A stretch of 5,264 bases of DNA from Nocardioidaceae bacterium (lineage in GTDB: Bacteria; Actinomycetota; Actinomycetes; Propionibacteriales; Nocardioidaceae). The position numbers and the translations under genes were made by a program. Shown in pieces: positions 5,186 to 5,264 of the stretch. Every line of letters begins with the position of its first letter. Positions within the stretch are counted from its first letter, which is position 1. The notes beneath the pieces are model-generated. The model had not been told where the DNA came from. It saw nothing but the letters and a program-made list of their open reading frames with translations, and ran no database searches. The DNA is taken from NCBI GenBank assembly GCA_013696365.1, contig JACCYS010000273.1, positions 1 through 5,264 on the forward strand. The letters run 5' to 3'.

Positions 5186-5264
5186 GTGAAAATCGGGTCG
5201 CTCGTCGACGCGATGGCGGCCGTGTCGCGCGTCGCCACCGAGGACTTCGTACCCGACGCGCTGC
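5186..5264 (+). CDS. Start of an unidentified gene, cut by the right edge
   Basis: An open frame from GTG at 5186 gives 26 complete codons before the window ends. Third positions are almost all G or C, as in the other genes, which supports real coding. The visible N-terminus (MKIGSLVDAMAAVSRVATED) is mildly hydrophobic but has no clear signal peptide or membrane helix. I do not recognise the family. An in-frame ATG at 5213 is an alternative start. The Shine-Dalgarno is weak (GGAAA, 5174-5178). The frame has no stop upstream as far as 5081, but no ATG, GTG or TTG start either, so 5186 is the earliest conventional start I see. Confidence 0.55.
   Translation, partial: MKIGSLVDAMAAVSRVATEDFVPDAL

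Noticed and set aside
1..5264. tRNA, rRNA, insertion sequences, phage or toxin-antitoxin genes
   Set aside because: No tRNA-like cloverleaf, transposase, terminal inverted repeats with target duplications, or small paired toxin-antitoxin frames were seen; composition looks uniform across the window.

Overview
The window reads as chromosomal DNA of a high-GC actinobacterium, most likely a mycobacterium (Mycobacteriaceae). The reasons are the strongly GC-rich third codon positions, frequent GTG starts, TANNNT-type -10 boxes (two of them almost touching a start codon, as in leaderless mycobacterial mRNAs), and a minus-strand pgsA2-DUF881 pair arranged like Rv1822-Rv1823 of M. tuberculosis. The pgsA2 product also resembles Rv1822 closely as I remember that protein. 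The neighbours of this pair differ from the M. tuberculosis locus as I recall it.

Layout. (1) Bases 1-1150, minus strand: pgsA2, a membrane CDP-alcohol phosphatidyltransferase, followed after 6 nt by a DUF881 membrane/coiled-coil protein that runs off the left edge. (2) Bases 1151-1308: divergent promoter region. (3) Bases 1309-2538, plus: a NifS/SufS-like fold-type I PLP enzyme that lacks the usual catalytic cysteine loop. (4) Bases 2539-2755: an intergenic stretch with two 42-bp imperfect palindromes of identical 10-22-10 geometry. (5) Bases 2756-4359, plus: a MOSC-domain protein and an aldo/keto reductase whose start overlaps the MOSC stop by 1 nt, a clear translationally coupled pair. (6) Bases 4370-4978, minus: a DUF1684 protein converging on the reductase. 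(7) Bases 4979-5264: a divergent intergenic region with a candidate promoter inside nested inverted repeats, a potentially structured leader, and the first codons of an unidentified plus-strand gene cut by the right edge.

How the genes may work together. PgsA2 and DUF881 form an envelope unit (phospholipid synthesis and probable division/envelope scaffolding). The central plus-strand block is redox/sulfur themed. A NifS-like enzyme beside a MOSC protein recalls the two halves of eukaryotic molybdenum-cofactor sulfurase (ABA3/MOCOS), here as separate genes and with an oxidoreductase attached. This is a hypothesis only, weakened by the missing catalytic cysteine and by the palindrome-bearing gap between the two genes. 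The least explained DNA is the palindrome pair at 2558-2676 and the leader region at 5053-5189.
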